A model generated the notes under the pieces. The model was not told the origin of the DNA. It made no database searches and saw only the letters and a list, made by a program, of their open reading frames with translations. A stretch of DNA of 43,817 nt from Actinomadura sp. BRA 177 (GTDB taxonomy: Bacteria > Actinomycetota > Actinomycetes > Streptosporangiales > Streptosporangiaceae). Shown here piece after piece: positions 42,673 through 43,817 of the stretch (the stretch's first letter is position 1; each line of letters opens with the position of its first letter). The position numbers and the translations under genes are program-made. The stretch is from NCBI RefSeq assembly GCF_013372625.1, contig NZ_JABXFD010000313.1, positions 1 through 43,817 of the forward strand, read 5' to 3'.

Positions 42673-42999
42673 TCAGCGGGTAGCACTTCCGCCGAACTCA
42701 CGCTCCAGGGACGCGCGCTGGTTGGCGCCGAGGCCCCGCACACGGCGGGACTCGGCGATGCCCAGGCGCTCCATGATCTGCTTCGCACGGACCTTGCCCA
42801 CACCGGGCAGGGACTCCAGGAGGGCCGACACCTTCATCTTGCCGATGACGTCGTCGGACTGACCCTCTTTGAGGACCTCTGCGAGCGAGGTCCCACCGTG
42901 CTTCAGCTTGTTCTTAACCTCGGCCCGCTCCTTGCGAGCCTTGGCAGCCTTCTCCAGGGCTGCGGCGCGCTGTTCGGGGGTTAGGGGCGGAAGAGCCAC
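42673..42999 (-). CDS. mihF: Integration host factor, actinobacterial type
   Basis: 108 residues from a GTG at 42999 (GAGGTGA upstream). The conserved helix-two-turn-helix segment is KVSALLESLPGVGKVRAKQI followed by MERLGIAESRRVRGLGANQR. A charged helical N-terminus precedes it. mIHF/sIHF binds and bends DNA and is needed for nucleoid function and development in Streptomyces. The name follows the Mycobacterium gene; the position upstream of gmk agrees. Confidence 0.95.
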   Translation of the reverse strand: MALPPLTPEQRAAALEKAAKARKERAEVKNKLKHGGTSLAEVLKEGQSDDVIGKMKVSALLESLPGVGKVRAKQIMERLGIAESRRVRGLGANQRASLEREFGGSATR

Positions 43000-43470
43000 G
43001 CCGGGTCACCTCAGGTTTCCACTCGACGGAGTCGGACGGGTTGGGAAACTAGCGAGTTCACCACCCATAAGGCAACGTGAAGTGCCGTTTAGCCCACCAC
43101 AAATTCACGAATATCACTCCCCGGAGTGTCCTGAATACAGAGTGTACCCAATCTGAGGGGGTCGGCGGCCCATCCCCTTGCCTTGCTGGGACTTTCGCAT
43201 GATCGTGAAAATCCCCCCGATCCGACCACAAATGCGGCGCTCGATACCCTTATGTCACTGCCCTCCGGGGCGTCCCGCCGCGCCGCCGGCGGGCCGCCGC
43301 GACCGTCCCCCGCCCGCCCGCTGTGAGGTCTCCCACAACCGATCCCGACCGCGTGACACTCGTCACGCCGCGCCGTTCCGCACGTCGCGGCGGCACCGTT
43401 ACTGTCATCCTCGACAACACCCGACCCCGCCAAGATCGTCTCCCGCTCGGAGGACCGCGCCACCCGCCAC
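43000..43470. promoter_or_regulatory. Non-coding region upstream of mihF
   Basis: No convincing gene is seen in these 471 nt. The part nearest mihF (43020-43150) is AT-richer and should hold its promoter; a palindromic CACTCCCCGGAGTG lies at 43115-43128. The segment 43160-43470 is GC-rich without structure that could be supported. Open frames here have the composition of random high-GC DNA. Confidence 0.45.
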
Positions 43471-43701
43471 TCAGCTCCCCGCCCACCGCCAGGGCACCGA
43501 CATGGACGCGGAAGGACCGGCGCCGCGCCGCGGCCGCATCGCGGTGAATCGCCACTCCGCGTGAACGACTTCGTCGTTCGGCACGTACTCGCAATGCGAA
43601 CACTCCGTCCCCGGCATTCGCTTGCGACTAAAACCACAATGCGCGGTACCGCACGTCCGACAACGCTCGAAACTTTCGTACCGAATGGAGTTATCTCCCA
43701 C
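43471..43701 (-). CDS. Small zinc-ribbon protein, hypothetical
   Basis: 76 residues from a GTG at 43701. The zinc ribbon FERCRTCGTAHCGFSRKRMP, then TECSHCEYV (five cysteines, CxxC twice) occupies residues 12-40; the tail is basic and irregular. Third codon positions are far less GC-biased than in neighbouring genes, which suggests an acquired gene, or only the cysteine region being real. No ribosome site stands out. Confidence 0.5.
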   Translation of the reverse strand: MGDNSIRYESFERCRTCGTAHCGFSRKRMPGTECSHCEYVPNDEVVHAEWRFTAMRPRRGAGPSASMSVPWRWAGS

Positions 43702-43769
43702 CCCGAGCGCGCGCTGGAACCGCGCGCCGCACGCGCCCCGGCGGGCACGGGGCCGGACCGGCGGGCTGG

Positions 43770-43817
43770 TCAGGCGGGGTCGGCGGACGTGCGGCGGAGC
43801 GCCGCGGCCATCGCCGC
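43770..43817 (-). CDS. C-terminal end of a gene running off the window (perhaps pyrF)
   Basis: The last 15 codons read AAMAAALRRTSADPA and a TGA at 43772-43770, with strong GC at third positions. In Streptomyces the gene before mihF is pyrF (orotidine 5'-phosphate decarboxylase), so this may be its tail. The fragment is too short to identify by sequence. Confidence 0.4.
   Translation of the reverse strand, partial: AAMAAALRRTSADPA

Noticed and set aside
43089..43748. 220-residue minus-strand frame upstream of mihF
   Set aside because: Composition is arbitrary high-GC, it overlaps the better supported zinc-ribbon frame, and it would end inside the probable mihF promoter.

Overview
The window looks like chromosomal DNA from a high-GC actinomycete. 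It has strong GC bias at third codon positions, many GTG starts and ATGA/GTGA gene overlaps, an actinobacterial integration host factor (mihF), a PriA without helicase motifs, and HTH/DUF397/ATPase regulatory sets typical of Streptomyces-like genomes. The block mihF-gmk-rpoZ-coaBC-metK-priA-def-fmt-rsmB-rpe matches the arrangement known in Streptomyces and relatives. A Streptosporangiales member such as the Actinomadura group is a plausible guess, not shown. Bases 1-106 are not genomic: 41-106 match an Illumina P7 + index + Nextera adapter, so the left edge is a contig end and fdrA is truncated.

Layout. (1) 107-4847, plus strand: fdrA (partial), its DUF1116 partner, an aldose 1-epimerase and a DUF6986 aldolase-like protein. 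(2) 4862-8597, minus strand: a molybdenum-hydroxylase maturation operon (MoxR/CoxD, CoxE, XdhC, MocA) with no hydroxylase subunits in view; divergent from it, a selenium-binding protein (SBP56) coupled to a membrane protein. (3) 11001-16282, minus strand: a Uma2 protein, then the riboflavin operon ribE-ribM-ribBA-ribH-hisG-PH protein behind an FMN riboswitch. (4) 16436-22758: DoxX protein, a first HTH/DUF397/ATPase module, a NUDIX protein, a DUF2798 protein, a broken membrane-protein gene and a HAD phosphatase. (5) 22755-29178, minus strand: rpe, PAP2 phosphatase, rsmB, fmt, def and a 602-residue protein of unknown function. (6) 29183-34790: a 5.6-kb integrated element bounded by 16-bp direct repeats, inserted at the priA stop codon. 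It carries a second, mirrored HTH/DUF397/ATPase module, small unknown genes, an HNH endonuclease, a terminase-small-subunit-like/protease-like fusion and the last ~50 codons of a tyrosine integrase. (7) 34787-43817: priA, a plus-strand membrane protein, metK, coaBC, rpoZ, gmk, mihF, a small zinc-ribbon gene and the tail of one more gene, perhaps pyrF.

How the parts work together. Region 3 makes and imports riboflavin under FMN control. Regions 5 and 7 are housekeeping: translation initiation (fmt, def), 16S rRNA methylation, replication restart, S-adenosylmethionine and CoA synthesis, transcription and nucleoid structure. Regions 1 and 2 are compatible with purine/allantoin or CO-type molybdoenzyme metabolism, but this rests only on family membership. 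The most notable structure is the decayed element in region 6, whose boundaries can be read directly and which separates priA from the gene that would otherwise follow it by 16 nt.
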